The notes beneath the pieces were generated by a model that did not search any database, was not told the origin of the DNA, and saw nothing but the letters and a program-made list of their open reading frames with translations. The position numbers and the translations under genes were made by a program. Shown here one piece after another: positions 1-7,313 of a stretch of DNA of 39,869 bases (positions within the stretch are counted from its first letter, which is position 1; each line of letters opens with the position of its first letter). This DNA comes from an uncultured Clostridia bacterium (GTDB lineage Bacteria; Bacillota; Clostridia; Christensenellales; Aristaeellaceae): positions 1 to 39,869 of the forward strand of contig CAMOVR010000014.1 of NCBI GenBank assembly GCA_946627565.1, read 5' to 3'.

Positions 1-2
1 AC

Positions 3-95
3 CGTGACGGCAAAGAGGTTGACAGAACCTTCATGTATACGGATGTGTACAATCCCAAGGCTGAAAGAATCTATGTGGGTGTGACTCCCAGATAA
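3..95 (+). CDS. C-terminal fragment of a protein, possibly VanW/G5-type
   Basis: An open frame enters from the left edge and ends with TAA at 93-95, giving 30 codons. The tail includes DGKEVDRTF and ends IYVGVTPR, which resembles the end of VanW-type or G5-domain cell-wall proteins. That likeness is weak because only a short tail is visible. A strong terminator follows 25 bases later, which supports this being a real gene end. Neither the start nor any domain can be seen. Confidence 0.45.
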   Translation, partial: RDGKEVDRTFMYTDVYNPKAERIYVGVTPR

Positions 96-120
96 GCATT
101 CAGGTACAGGGAAAACAGAA

Positions 121-149
121 AGGACCGGCTGCAGCAGCCGGTCCTTTTT
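121..149 (+). terminator. Rho-independent terminator of the left-edge gene
   Basis: A perfect 10-bp stem (121-130 with 136-145) closes a 5-base loop and is followed by a T run. It lies just after the stop at 95 and fits an intrinsic terminator for the plus-strand gene. Confidence 0.85.
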
Positions 150-176
150 GGCAGAAGCTTTCATCATGTGAGCATC

Positions 177-206
177 AAAAAGGAGCCGCATCATGCAGCT
201 CCTTTT
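177..206 (-). terminator. Terminator of the aldolase gene, probably bidirectional
   Basis: An A-rich arm and GGAGCCGC (182-189) pair with GCAGCTCC (195-202), with one G-U pair and a 5-base loop. T runs flank both sides. It begins about 17 bases beyond the aldolase stop on the minus strand and could also stop plus-strand read-through. Confidence 0.75.
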
Positions 207-222
207 CGTGTTCGTATTTGGA

Positions 223-1188
223 TCAGGCCTTGCCGTCGCAGCCGAGAACGTCCACGATCTTATGCTTGACCATATCCTTGATGGCCGTGCGGGCTTCACT
301 GAGGTACAGCCGGGGATCGAAATCGCCGGGCTTGGCAAAGTAATGCTTACGCACAGCAGCGGTGAAGGCGAGACGAAGGTCCGAGTCGATGTTGATCTTG
401 CAGACAGCCATGGTGGCAGCCTTGCGAAGCTGTTCCTCGGGAATGCCAACGGCATCCGGCAGCTTGCCGCCGTTTTCGTTGATGACCTTCACGAATTCCT
501 GGGGCACAGAGGATGCGCCGTGCAGGACGATGGGGAAGCCGGGGAGGCGCTTGGAGACTTCTTCAAGAATGTCGAACCTCAGGGGCGGGGGAACAAGGAT
601 GCCGTCCGCATTGCGGGTGCACTGAGCGGCAGTGAACTTGTAGGCGCCGTGAGAGGTGCCGATGGCGATGGCCAGAGAGTCGCAGCCGGTGCGGGTGACG
701 AATTCTTCCACGTCTTCGGGCCTGGTGTAGGAGGAATCCTCAGCGGAGACCTTGACATCGTCTTCCACGCCGGCAAGGGTACCCAGTTCAGCTTCAACGA
801 CAACACCGTGATCATGGGCATATTCCACAACCTGACGGGTGATCTTGATGTTCTCTTCAAAGGGCAGGCCGCTCTTGTCGATCATGACAGAGGAGAAGCC
901 GCCGTCGATGCAGCTCTTGCAGGTCTCGAAATCGGGGCCGTGGTCGAGGTGAACAGCGATGGGCAGATCCGTGTCAGCCACAGCTGCTTCGATCATCTTC
1001 ATCAGGTAGACATGCTTGGCATACTTGCGGGCACCGGCGGAGACCTGAAGGATCAGGGGAGCATTGCATTCCTTGCCTGCTTCGGTGATACCCTGGATGA
1101 TCTCCATGTTGTTGACGTTGAAAGCACCGATGGCATACTTTCCTTCATATGCCTTCTTGAACATTTCGGTGGTGGTTACGATGGCCAT
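223..1188 (-). CDS. fba: Class II fructose-bisphosphate aldolase
   Basis: This 321-residue enzyme would split fructose 1,6-bisphosphate into glyceraldehyde 3-phosphate and dihydroxyacetone phosphate in cytosolic glycolysis and gluconeogenesis. The visible motifs are those of the zinc-dependent class II family: GAFNVNN near the N-terminus, VHLDHG with its metal-binding His, VEAELGTLAG, GTSHGAYK, VLHGASS and KINIDSDLR for phosphate binding. The N-terminal methionine is preceded by a clear AGGAGGG site about 8 bases upstream, so the start is secure. The gene stands alone with its own promoter and terminator. The length suits the longer clostridial subgroup. A related tagatose-bisphosphate aldolase role cannot be excluded, but the lone glycolytic setting favours fba. 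Confidence 0.95.
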   Translation of the reverse strand: MAIVTTTEMFKKAYEGKYAIGAFNVNNMEIIQGITEAGKECNAPLILQVSAGARKYAKHVYLMKMIEAAVADTDLPIAVHLDHGPDFETCKSCIDGGFSSVMIDKSGLPFEENIKITRQVVEYAHDHGVVVEAELGTLAGVEDDVKVSAEDSSYTRPEDVEEFVTRTGCDSLAIAIGTSHGAYKFTAAQCTRNADGILVPPPLRFDILEEVSKRLPGFPIVLHGASSVPQEFVKVINENGGKLPDAVGIPEEQLRKAATMAVCKINIDSDLRLAFTAAVRKHYFAKPGDFDPRLYLSEARTAIKDMVKHKIVDVLGCDGKA

Positions 1189-1219
1189 TGGTAATCCCTC
1201 CTAAATCGTGGTTGAGTGA

Positions 1220-1248
1220 ATTATATCACAGAATCTGAGGGCTGAAAA
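1220..1248 (-). promoter_or_regulatory. Sigma-A type promoter of fba
   Basis: On the minus strand a TATAAT -10 box (1220-1225) lies 17 bases from a TTTTCA -35 box (1243-1248). The predicted transcript would start about 25 bases before the aldolase start codon. Confidence 0.7.
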
Positions 1249-1369
1249 GAACCGGTTCGGATGGATTATCAGGTGGATTTTTGTCAGAAAACGACTTTCT
1301 GCGAATCGGTTTTTTTCAATTTCGACGGGAAGATGCTTTGGGCGGGAGGAAAAACAGCAGGAAGGTCGA

Positions 1370-1828
1370 ATGATAACAGATAAGTGTACAGAAAGGGTGG
1401 TTCACGTGACGAACCTGGATAAGATTAATCATTGTTCTCTGGTGCTTATGGTCATTGGAGCGGACCTGCCCATGGATGAAATATCCGCCATGCTGGATAT
1501 GGAACCCACCAGTGTGGTCCGCAAGGGAGATGTCATCAACAGGCTTCCCCGGATGGTGGCAGGTGAAGATGAGTGGGTGTATGCCCATGAGCTGGAATCT
1601 CCCCAGGGCCGGGATGAAATCATGAAGGGGATTCTGGAAAAGATCCGCCGCAGCAAGGAAGGACTTGAAAAAGTCAAGCAGTTCGGGGAAGTAAGGCTTC
1701 GCCTGAGGGTCCAGAGCGACTATGCCCAGATGGCATACTGCCTTATGCCGGAGACGCTTTCGGACTTGGCCGGCATCGGCCTGCCGCTGGATATCTCCTC
1801 CATCAGCTGGGGCGAAATCGGCATGTGA
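1370..1828 (+). CDS. DUF4279-type protein of unknown function
   Basis: This is a 152-residue soluble protein with no signal peptide or membrane segment. From about residue 22 it has the pattern I recall for DUF4279 proteins: a beta strand (HCSLVLMVIG), then a helix DEISAMLDMEPT, then VRKGD, a Trp-containing strand (EDEWVYAHEL), and a closing strand around LRLRVQSDYAQMA. The biochemical role of this family is not established. The ATG at 1370 follows GGAAGG by a few bases. The next plus-strand gene starts 95 bases downstream and may share the transcript. The family assignment is from memory of its sequence pattern. Confidence 0.7.
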   Translation: MITDKCTERVVHVTNLDKINHCSLVLMVIGADLPMDEISAMLDMEPTSVVRKGDVINRLPRMVAGEDEWVYAHELESPQGRDEIMKGILEKIRRSKEGLEKVKQFGEVRLRLRVQSDYAQMAYCLMPETLSDLAGIGLPLDISSISWGEIGM

Positions 1829-1923
1829 CAGAGAGAAAATATGATCCGGAAATAAAAAGGGAAGGTATCCGGGAAGATTATCCGGCCCGGAAGCGTTACT
1901 TTCTCTGACAGGGGGAATGAAAG

Positions 1924-2922
1924 ATGCAGCCCGGATATGGCAGAGGGGAAGAACCTGCATATGATCAGAATGGACAGTACAGCGCTTCTCCGTTAAACGG
2001 GGGCAGCGGCAGCTACCCGGCGTATCCCCAGGGCGGGATTGTGTTTGCGGAGTCCAGCTATCCGCTGCAGAACAGCGGTGCTGTCCCGGCGGGGTATCCT
2101 GTGCAGCCCCAGCCCATGCAGGAGGATCCTGCATACGCCCAGAATATGGGATATGCCCAGGGCCAGCCCATGCAGAACAGCGGTGCATACGGGTATCCTC
2201 AGAACATGGAATACGGACAGCCCCAGCAGCCTGTGCAGGGCAGCGGGATGATGACCGGATATCCACAGATGGGGTATGTGCAGACTCAGGGTATGCAGGG
2301 CGGGTATCCGCAGAATGCGGGATATATGCCGGATCAGCAGGCCATTGCCTATGACGCCCCGGTGATGCCCATGCAGGAGGCTCCCAGCATCCCCACGCCC
2401 CAGACCACCAGGGAACTGCCTGTGCAGAAGGGCCCCTCCCTTATGGAACGCATACGGGAGAATCCGAAGCCCTGGATTACCGGGGCAGCGGTGGCACTTG
2501 TGGTGATTGTGGCCGTCGTCATTCTTGTGATGCGCCTTCAGAACCGTCAGGTCTATACGGCGGAGGATGTGGTCAGAGCCCTGTACCGCAGGGACATGCC
2601 CATTACAGAACCCTACATTTACGGAGAAAACACGGACCCGGACGGACTTCTGGGCACGAGGCATTCCTACACCTCCAAGGTTTCCTTTACGGATACCACC
2701 ATCCGGGACGGCTGGTCCATTCTGGAGCGGGGCGGCATAGTGGAAGTGTTTGACTCAGAAGATGACGCACAGGTGAGGGCGAGACAGCTGAACAATATGC
2801 TTCCCAGCCAGTCCGGCTATGTGATTCAGGAAAACCGTGTGGTGCTGCGCCTGAGTCCCCTGTCTTCAGAGGAAAACAACGCTGCCTATGAAGAAGCGCT
2901 CCGGGACATGTTCGGAAAATGA
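1924..2922 (+). CDS. Gln/Pro/Tyr-rich one-pass membrane protein
   Basis: This 332-residue protein has three parts. Residues 1-165 are low complexity, with repeated GYPQN, GYAQGQPMQNS and YGQPQQP-like units. One hydrophobic segment (about 182-203, WITGAAVALVVIVAVVIL) follows a basic stretch containing KPW. The C-terminal 125 residues form a small domain containing DPDGLLGTRHSYTSKVSF, GGIVEVFDSEDDAQ and VVLRLSPLS. A similar C-terminal pattern occurs in small lipoproteins and membrane-anchored proteins of Gram-positive bacteria, but I know no function. The repeat half would lie in the cytoplasm and the folded domain outside if the positive-inside rule holds. A GGGGG stretch before the ATG serves as ribosome binding site, and a hairpin terminator follows the stop. 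Confidence 0.8.
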   Translation: MQPGYGRGEEPAYDQNGQYSASPLNGGSGSYPAYPQGGIVFAESSYPLQNSGAVPAGYPVQPQPMQEDPAYAQNMGYAQGQPMQNSGAYGYPQNMEYGQPQQPVQGSGMMTGYPQMGYVQTQGMQGGYPQNAGYMPDQQAIAYDAPVMPMQEAPSIPTPQTTRELPVQKGPSLMERIRENPKPWITGAAVALVVIVAVVILVMRLQNRQVYTAEDVVRALYRRDMPITEPYIYGENTDPDGLLGTRHSYTSKVSFTDTTIRDGWSILERGGIVEVFDSEDDAQVRARQLNNMLPSQSGYVIQENRVVLRLSPLSSEENNAAYEEALRDMFGK

Positions 2923-2955
2923 CCCCCACAGATAATCTGATTACCGGATAAACAT

Positions 2956-2997
2956 AAGGCGTCCTGCCAGGGCAAGGCCCGGGCAAGACGCCTTTTG
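2956..2997 (+). terminator. Terminator after the repeat-rich membrane protein
   Basis: AGGCGTC pairs with GACGCCT and the inner TGCC pairs with GGCA, with a small bulge on each arm, followed by TTTT. It separates this gene from the converging phosphatase gene. Confidence 0.75.
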
Positions 2998-3022
2998 CAT
3001 GTGATTTCATAATCCGTCTGTG

Positions 3023-3781
3023 TTACGGATGGTGCCTGTCGCCCCACTCGACGGGATCGGTGGTGTCCCGGCCGTCATACACCTCCGGGAAGAGACCGGC
3101 GGTGGACCAGGGCTGGTCATTGGAAAGCAGATGGGTGATGTCTCCCAGCTGGAAACAGCGCCAGACAGTTTCCCCCTTCACCCGCTCCTCCGTAACCAGG
3201 GTGGTGACGGAGCTTGGGGTCATGCAGAAGTTCTGCCAGAGAGAAACCGGGGACATATGGGTGAGATAGGCGACAACGGCCATGGCAATCCCGAAATGAC
3301 AGAAGAGCATGAGGGTGCCGGTATGGTTATTGTCATTGAGCCAGAGCCTGCCATCCCGGTGAAAGCCGTAGCGGCCCAGCAGCTCATCCACCCCGTCTGT
3401 GGTTTCCTGCCAGATTCGCGGAATATTGGAGCCCTCAAAGAGGGGAGAATGCAGCCAGGTATCCGCCCCATCCAGCTCGGGGTGGGCGTGCAGTGTGCGG
3501 GGACGAAGGTCCCAGCAGTGTTTGATGCGCTGCCTGTCCGGATCAAAGAAGGTGCCACGGAACTCCTCCAGCCAGGGAAGCACTTCCGCCTGGCCGCCCA
3601 GCTTTTCCATGGTATAGCGGGCTGTCTCCCGGGCACGGCCCAGGGGTGAGACATAATAGCCCAGCACATCCTTCTCACGGCACAGCCGTCTGGAAAGCAG
3701 TTCTGCTTCGACCCTTCCTTTTTCCGTCAGGGAATCGATGCTGTAATCCGGCTCTGCATGCCGTACGATCATGATTTTCAT
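3023..3781 (-). CDS. Histidine phosphatase family protein
   Basis: This 252-residue protein belongs to the phosphoglycerate mutase-like histidine phosphatase superfamily. The phospho-acceptor motif IVRHAEPDY is at the very N-terminus, followed by LTEKGRVEAELLSRRL and a YYVSPLGRARETA segment. The second conserved His lies in MLFCHFGIAMAV. The start at MKIMIVRHAEP was chosen because the catalytic motif normally begins 3-6 residues in; the frame is open further upstream without support. The substrate cannot be told from sequence. It follows pgsA by 26 bases on the same strand, so it is probably the last gene of the rimO-pgsA operon. Confidence 0.88.
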   Translation of the reverse strand: MKIMIVRHAEPDYSIDSLTEKGRVEAELLSRRLCREKDVLGYYVSPLGRARETARYTMEKLGGQAEVLPWLEEFRGTFFDPDRQRIKHCWDLRPRTLHAHPELDGADTWLHSPLFEGSNIPRIWQETTDGVDELLGRYGFHRDGRLWLNDNNHTGTLMLFCHFGIAMAVVAYLTHMSPVSLWQNFCMTPSSVTTLVTEERVKGETVWRCFQLGDITHLLSNDQPWSTAGLFPEVYDGRDTTDPVEWGDRHHP

Positions 3782-3807
3782 AGCTGTCCTCTTATGCTGT
3801 CTGGTTC

Positions 3808-4347
3808 TTACATGCCCTGCCGGGTCAGTTCCTTTCCGTACTTTCGGAAGTAGACCCATCCGGAGTACAGCGTGATGATGGCAATCCAGGCTGTACAAAG
3901 GATCAGGATGATGTGGTCCGTGACCGGAATGTTAAAGATAAGCACCGCCAGGATATACACCATCTGGGAGGCGGTTTTGATCTTCCCCGCCATGCCGGCA
4001 GCCACCACGGTGCCGTGCCCGGAGAGGATCATCCTCAGGCCGTCCACGGCCATTTCCCTGCTCAGAACCAGAATCACAAGCCAGGCCGGGACCAGCCCCC
4101 GGACCGACAGGAGAATCAGGGCGGAGAGCACCAGCAGCTTATCGGCCAGGGGATCCAGAAAACGGCCGAAATCCGTGATCAGGTTCTGCTTCCGGGCAAT
4201 GGAACCATCCAGGTAATCCGTAACGGCTCCCGCAAGAAAGACGAAAGCGCCCAGATACCGGCACACATCCCCCGGAAGGCTCAGCAGAATCGTCATGACA
4301 GGGACCAGAAGGACCCTGATAAGGGACAGACGGTTGGGGAGATTCAC
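3808..4347 (-). CDS. pgsA: CDP-diacylglycerol-glycerol-3-phosphate 3-phosphatidyltransferase
   Basis: This 179-residue integral membrane enzyme makes phosphatidylglycerol phosphate, the committed step to phosphatidylglycerol and cardiolipin. The CDP-alcohol phosphatidyltransferase signature DG-x2-AR-x8-G-x3-D-x3-D is complete, running from DGSIAR to DPLADK around residues 47-69. Several hydrophobic helices follow. The N-terminal MNLPNRLSLIRVLLVP is typical of PgsA. The start codon overlaps the rimO stop by four bases, which suggests translational coupling. The rimO-pgsA order is common in Bacillota. Confidence 0.93.
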   Translation of the reverse strand: MNLPNRLSLIRVLLVPVMTILLSLPGDVCRYLGAFVFLAGAVTDYLDGSIARKQNLITDFGRFLDPLADKLLVLSALILLSVRGLVPAWLVILVLSREMAVDGLRMILSGHGTVVAAGMAGKIKTASQMVYILAVLIFNIPVTDHIILILCTAWIAIITLYSGWVYFRKYGKELTRQGM

Positions 4348-5666
4348 TGGACATGACCTCTTATATCGTAATAGTCAGCAGCATCCAGATGGACACTGAC
4401 AAAGGAACCCGGGGCGGGGACGGAGGGGGCGGTAAAGAGGATCACGCCGTCTGTTTCCGGCGCTTCCCGCTCGCTGCGTCCGATGATGGTCCCGTTTTCC
4501 TGCCGGCCGGTCACAAGAACCTTCACGGTCTGACCGATGCGGGCCTGATTGCGGCGAAGGGAGATTTCCGCCTGACGGCGCATGAGCCTGTCCAGGCGCT
4601 CTGCCTTGACATCCTCGTCAATCTGGTCCGGCATTTTGGCCGCCGGCGTATCCTCCTCGGGAGAGTAGGCAAAGGCACCCAGCCGGTCAAACTGGGCTTC
4701 ATCCAGAAAGTCCAGCAGCTCCTGGAACTGGTCCTCCGTTTCCCCGGGGAAACCCACGATGATGGATGTGCGCAATGTGATGTCCCGCTCCCGGGCCCAG
4801 CGGACGCATCTGCGGATGTCCTCCGAGGTCCCGCGCCGGTGCATGCGCTTAAGCAGCGTGTCGTTGATGTGCTGGATGGGGATGTCCAGATACCGGCATA
4901 CATTTTCTTTTTGAGCCATCAGGTCAAGAAGGGCCTCGTTTGTCTCATCCGGATAGCAGTAGAGCACCCGCAGCCAGTCAACGCCTTCGATCCGGGAAAC
5001 CTTGTCCATAAGGTCCGGCAGTGTGGTGTGTCCGCCGTGGTCCGTGCCGTACCTTGTGGTATCCTGGGCCACCAGAATGTGTTCCCTCACGCCCCGGCCT
5101 GCCATCTCCCGGACTTCATCCAGGATTGCCTGTTCATCCCTGGAGTGATAGTTGCCCCGGATCAGAGGGATGGCGCAGAAGGTGCAGCGGTTGGAGCAGC
5201 CCTCCCCGATGCGGATGTAGGCGGAATAGTCAGGGGTGGCTAGCACGCGGCGGTGCTCAAAGTAGGTATGATTGTCCCCGGTAAGCATCTGGCGTGTGCC
5301 TGTGATGAGAGCCTTTTCAATGGCGTCCGGGAGGGCAGCATACTGGTTGACGCCAAGCAGGATATCGATCTCCGGTATGTCTTCCATCAGGTCCCTGGCA
5401 TAGCGCTGGGCCAGGCATCCGGTGACAATCAGGAGGCGGCAGCGCCCTTCCTCCTTGTATTTTGCCATGTCAAAGATGGTGTCAATGGACTCTTCTTTGG
5501 CAGGCCCGATGAACCCGCAGGTGTTGACCAGCAGGACATCCGCTTTTTCCTTTTCCGTGGTGATCTCAAAATTGTGGTCGGCAAGCAGGCCCAGGGCGGT
5601 CTCGGTATCCACGAGATTCTTGTTGCAGCCCAGGGAGACCACACCGACCTTCATTTTCTGATCCAT
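4344..5666 (-). CDS. rimO: Ribosomal protein S12 methylthiotransferase
   Basis: This radical SAM enzyme would methylthiolate the conserved Asp of ribosomal protein S12. At 440 residues it has the usual RimO length. The N-terminal UPF0004 domain starts VGVVSLGCNKNLVDTE and contains VNTCGFIG and VTGCLAQRY, whose cysteines would bind the auxiliary cluster. The radical SAM triad is in IRIGEGCSNRCTFCAIP. A C-terminal TRAM-like region begins around GQTVKVLVTG. The start at MDQKMKVG was chosen over an upstream ATG because AGAGGT lies just before it and homologues begin here. It heads the rimO-pgsA-phosphatase operon. Confidence 0.94.
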   Translation of the reverse strand: MDQKMKVGVVSLGCNKNLVDTETALGLLADHNFEITTEKEKADVLLVNTCGFIGPAKEESIDTIFDMAKYKEEGRCRLLIVTGCLAQRYARDLMEDIPEIDILLGVNQYAALPDAIEKALITGTRQMLTGDNHTYFEHRRVLATPDYSAYIRIGEGCSNRCTFCAIPLIRGNYHSRDEQAILDEVREMAGRGVREHILVAQDTTRYGTDHGGHTTLPDLMDKVSRIEGVDWLRVLYCYPDETNEALLDLMAQKENVCRYLDIPIQHINDTLLKRMHRRGTSEDIRRCVRWARERDITLRTSIIVGFPGETEDQFQELLDFLDEAQFDRLGAFAYSPEEDTPAAKMPDQIDEDVKAERLDRLMRRQAEISLRRNQARIGQTVKVLVTGRQENGTIIGRSEREAPETDGVILFTAPSVPAPGSFVSVHLDAADYYDIRGHVQ

Positions 5667-5815
5667 ATCTAACCTCTTCTGTATTAATGGGGGCCATTGG
5701 CCCGGGTGCATATTAGCATATCAAAAGACGGTTGTATACTGGAAAAAGCAAAAATCCGGAAGGGTTTTTTGCCTTATTTCTGTATGTGTCCGGACCTTTC
5801 AAACTTTGTCACGTT

Positions 5816-7054
5816 TTATGCGCTCCAGAGCTGGTAGACCATGACGGAGCCCAGAAGATTGACGGCGCAGCCGAAAAGGAGCAGGGGCGTCTGCAGCACC
5901 TCCATGTGGGTGCCCAGGCTGTCAAGCCGCAGCAGACCCAGAAGCAGAACGGGCATCAGGTCCACGAAATACCGGTTCCCGAACTGGAAGCCGCCCAGGG
6001 TGCGGTGCATGCAGATGAGAAACACATGAAGGACCAGGAGAAAGGGAATGAGGGCGGTCAGAAGGGAGAAGCGCCTGCGTACCATTCCCCGGATGAGGGC
6101 AAAGATGTAGGTTACCGACAGGGGACAGATGATAAAGAAGGCGGTGGTTTCCAGGTGCTCAAAAATCAGGGCGTCAGTTGCCGGGTTTACCGTGGGCAGG
6201 CGGATGAGCATCCACAGGTGCGTGGGAACATAGCTCAGGGAAAACTGGCCCTCCGGGGCCCGGACAAACTCGGGCAGGTAATTGTGCCCGAATTCCAGCG
6301 GGTCTGAAAAACGCAGGGTGTTGAGCAGCATATAGGAAGCGGCAATCAGACAGGGGGCAATGGCCCAGGAGAGATGAGAGAGGATCCATCTGGGAACGGA
6401 AGGGGTTCTTTCCTGCTCCCGGAGCAGAAGAAACAGAAGGGGCAGGTACAGAACCTGCATGGGTCTGCAGCCCACCGCCATGGCCCAGAAAGCCAGGGAA
6501 AAGCCGCCGCGGCCCTCTAAGGCCTGCTCCAGGGACAAAAGGGTCAGGGTAAACGCCATAGTCTGGGCGAAGAACCATACCCAGGCGGTCTGGGCAATAA
6601 AGAGGTAGCCGCTGCCGAGATAGAGGTACAGTGTCCAGAACAGGGTCCGCATGGGGGACAGGCCAAGCTCGAAACAGAGCCTGACGGCAGTGATGACCCC
6701 CACGGCGGTTACACACCAGGCAATGAGGGAATCGGGGCAGTTCTCAGCGCCCCCGAAGAGGATGACAAAGGGGAGAAGCACATAGGAGGGGAAGGGAGGA
6801 AAGCTGACGTAGTATTTCCCGTTTACAATGGCCAGCTCCAGCCACGCATAGTCCTGTCCCAGGTCCAGGTGCCCGTTCAGCCAGGCCTCCGCCTGCAGGG
6901 CATAGGAGGGATAGGGGTTGAAGGACCAGGGCCAGAACCCTGTAAAGGCGGAAACACAGAGAAGGACCATAAGGACGCACAGGGGGGCAGCGATATACAC
7001 ATCCCTCCGGCTCATTTCCCGCTCAATCCTTGTTTCCAGTCTCCTTCTCCGCAT
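5816..7054 (-). CDS. Polytopic membrane protein, GT-C glycosyltransferase-like
   Basis: This 412-residue protein has about ten hydrophobic segments spread over its length, starting at residues 18-40. The first external loop carries an ALQAEAWLNGHLDLG stretch followed by a GKYYVSFPPFPS stretch. That acidic-loop/Tyr-Pro arrangement is common after the first membrane helix of GT-C type glycosyltransferases that use polyprenyl-phosphate sugars. The likeness is general and no specific family is claimed. The start has AAAGGAAGGG about 10 bases upstream. An in-frame ATG 13 codons later is an alternative. It lies head-to-head with the sugar phosphotransferase gene, which supports a glycan role by context only. 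Confidence 0.7.
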   Translation of the reverse strand: MRRRRLETRIEREMSRRDVYIAAPLCVLMVLLCVSAFTGFWPWSFNPYPSYALQAEAWLNGHLDLGQDYAWLELAIVNGKYYVSFPPFPSYVLLPFVILFGGAENCPDSLIAWCVTAVGVITAVRLCFELGLSPMRTLFWTLYLYLGSGYLFIAQTAWVWFFAQTMAFTLTLLSLEQALEGRGGFSLAFWAMAVGCRPMQVLYLPLLFLLLREQERTPSVPRWILSHLSWAIAPCLIAASYMLLNTLRFSDPLEFGHNYLPEFVRAPEGQFSLSYVPTHLWMLIRLPTVNPATDALIFEHLETTAFFIICPLSVTYIFALIRGMVRRRFSLLTALIPFLLVLHVFLICMHRTLGGFQFGNRYFVDLMPVLLLGLLRLDSLGTHMEVLQTPLLLFGCAVNLLGSVMVYQLWSA

Positions 7055-7255
7055 GGGCTTGCCCTTCCTTTCATATGGATTCTGTATAATAAACGCATTT
7101 CTGTCTGATTTCTTCCATGGTTTTCAATGCTTTGTGTCAGGATGCATGATACCCGCCCTTCTGCGCATCTGTCAATGATGTATGGCCGGCCATTAACAGG
7201 TGCAAAACCGTGAAAACAGGCCCTGCGCCCCGGGGACGGGGAGAGCACAGTTTCC

Positions 7256-7285
7256 TTGACAGTTCCACGCCCGGCGTGATATCAT
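7256..7285 (+). promoter_or_regulatory. Sigma-A promoter of the glycan-initiation operon
   Basis: A perfect TTGACA (7256-7261) is followed after 18 bases by TATCAT (7280-7285). Transcription would begin near 7292, almost on top of the first in-frame ATG at 7293, which argues for the downstream TTG start. Confidence 0.75.
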
Positions 7286-7313
7286 CCAGTCCATGGAAAG
7301 GGGGCTGAAACAC

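Noticed and set aside
1276-1316. CAGAAA/TTTCTG hairpin and T run before the DUF4279 gene
   Set aside because: The stem is six pairs and the T run starts eight bases later, and no gene ends here on the plus strand.
1316-2266. A 316-codon minus-strand frame over the DUF4279 and repeat-rich genes
   Set aside because: It spans two plus-strand genes and their gap, has Cys/Pro/Arg/His-rich random composition and no recognisable domain.
5755-5796. Possible terminator of the membrane protein gene using two TCCGGA copies
   Set aside because: The stem is only six to seven pairs around a loop of nearly 30 bases, so it is not convincing despite a T run.
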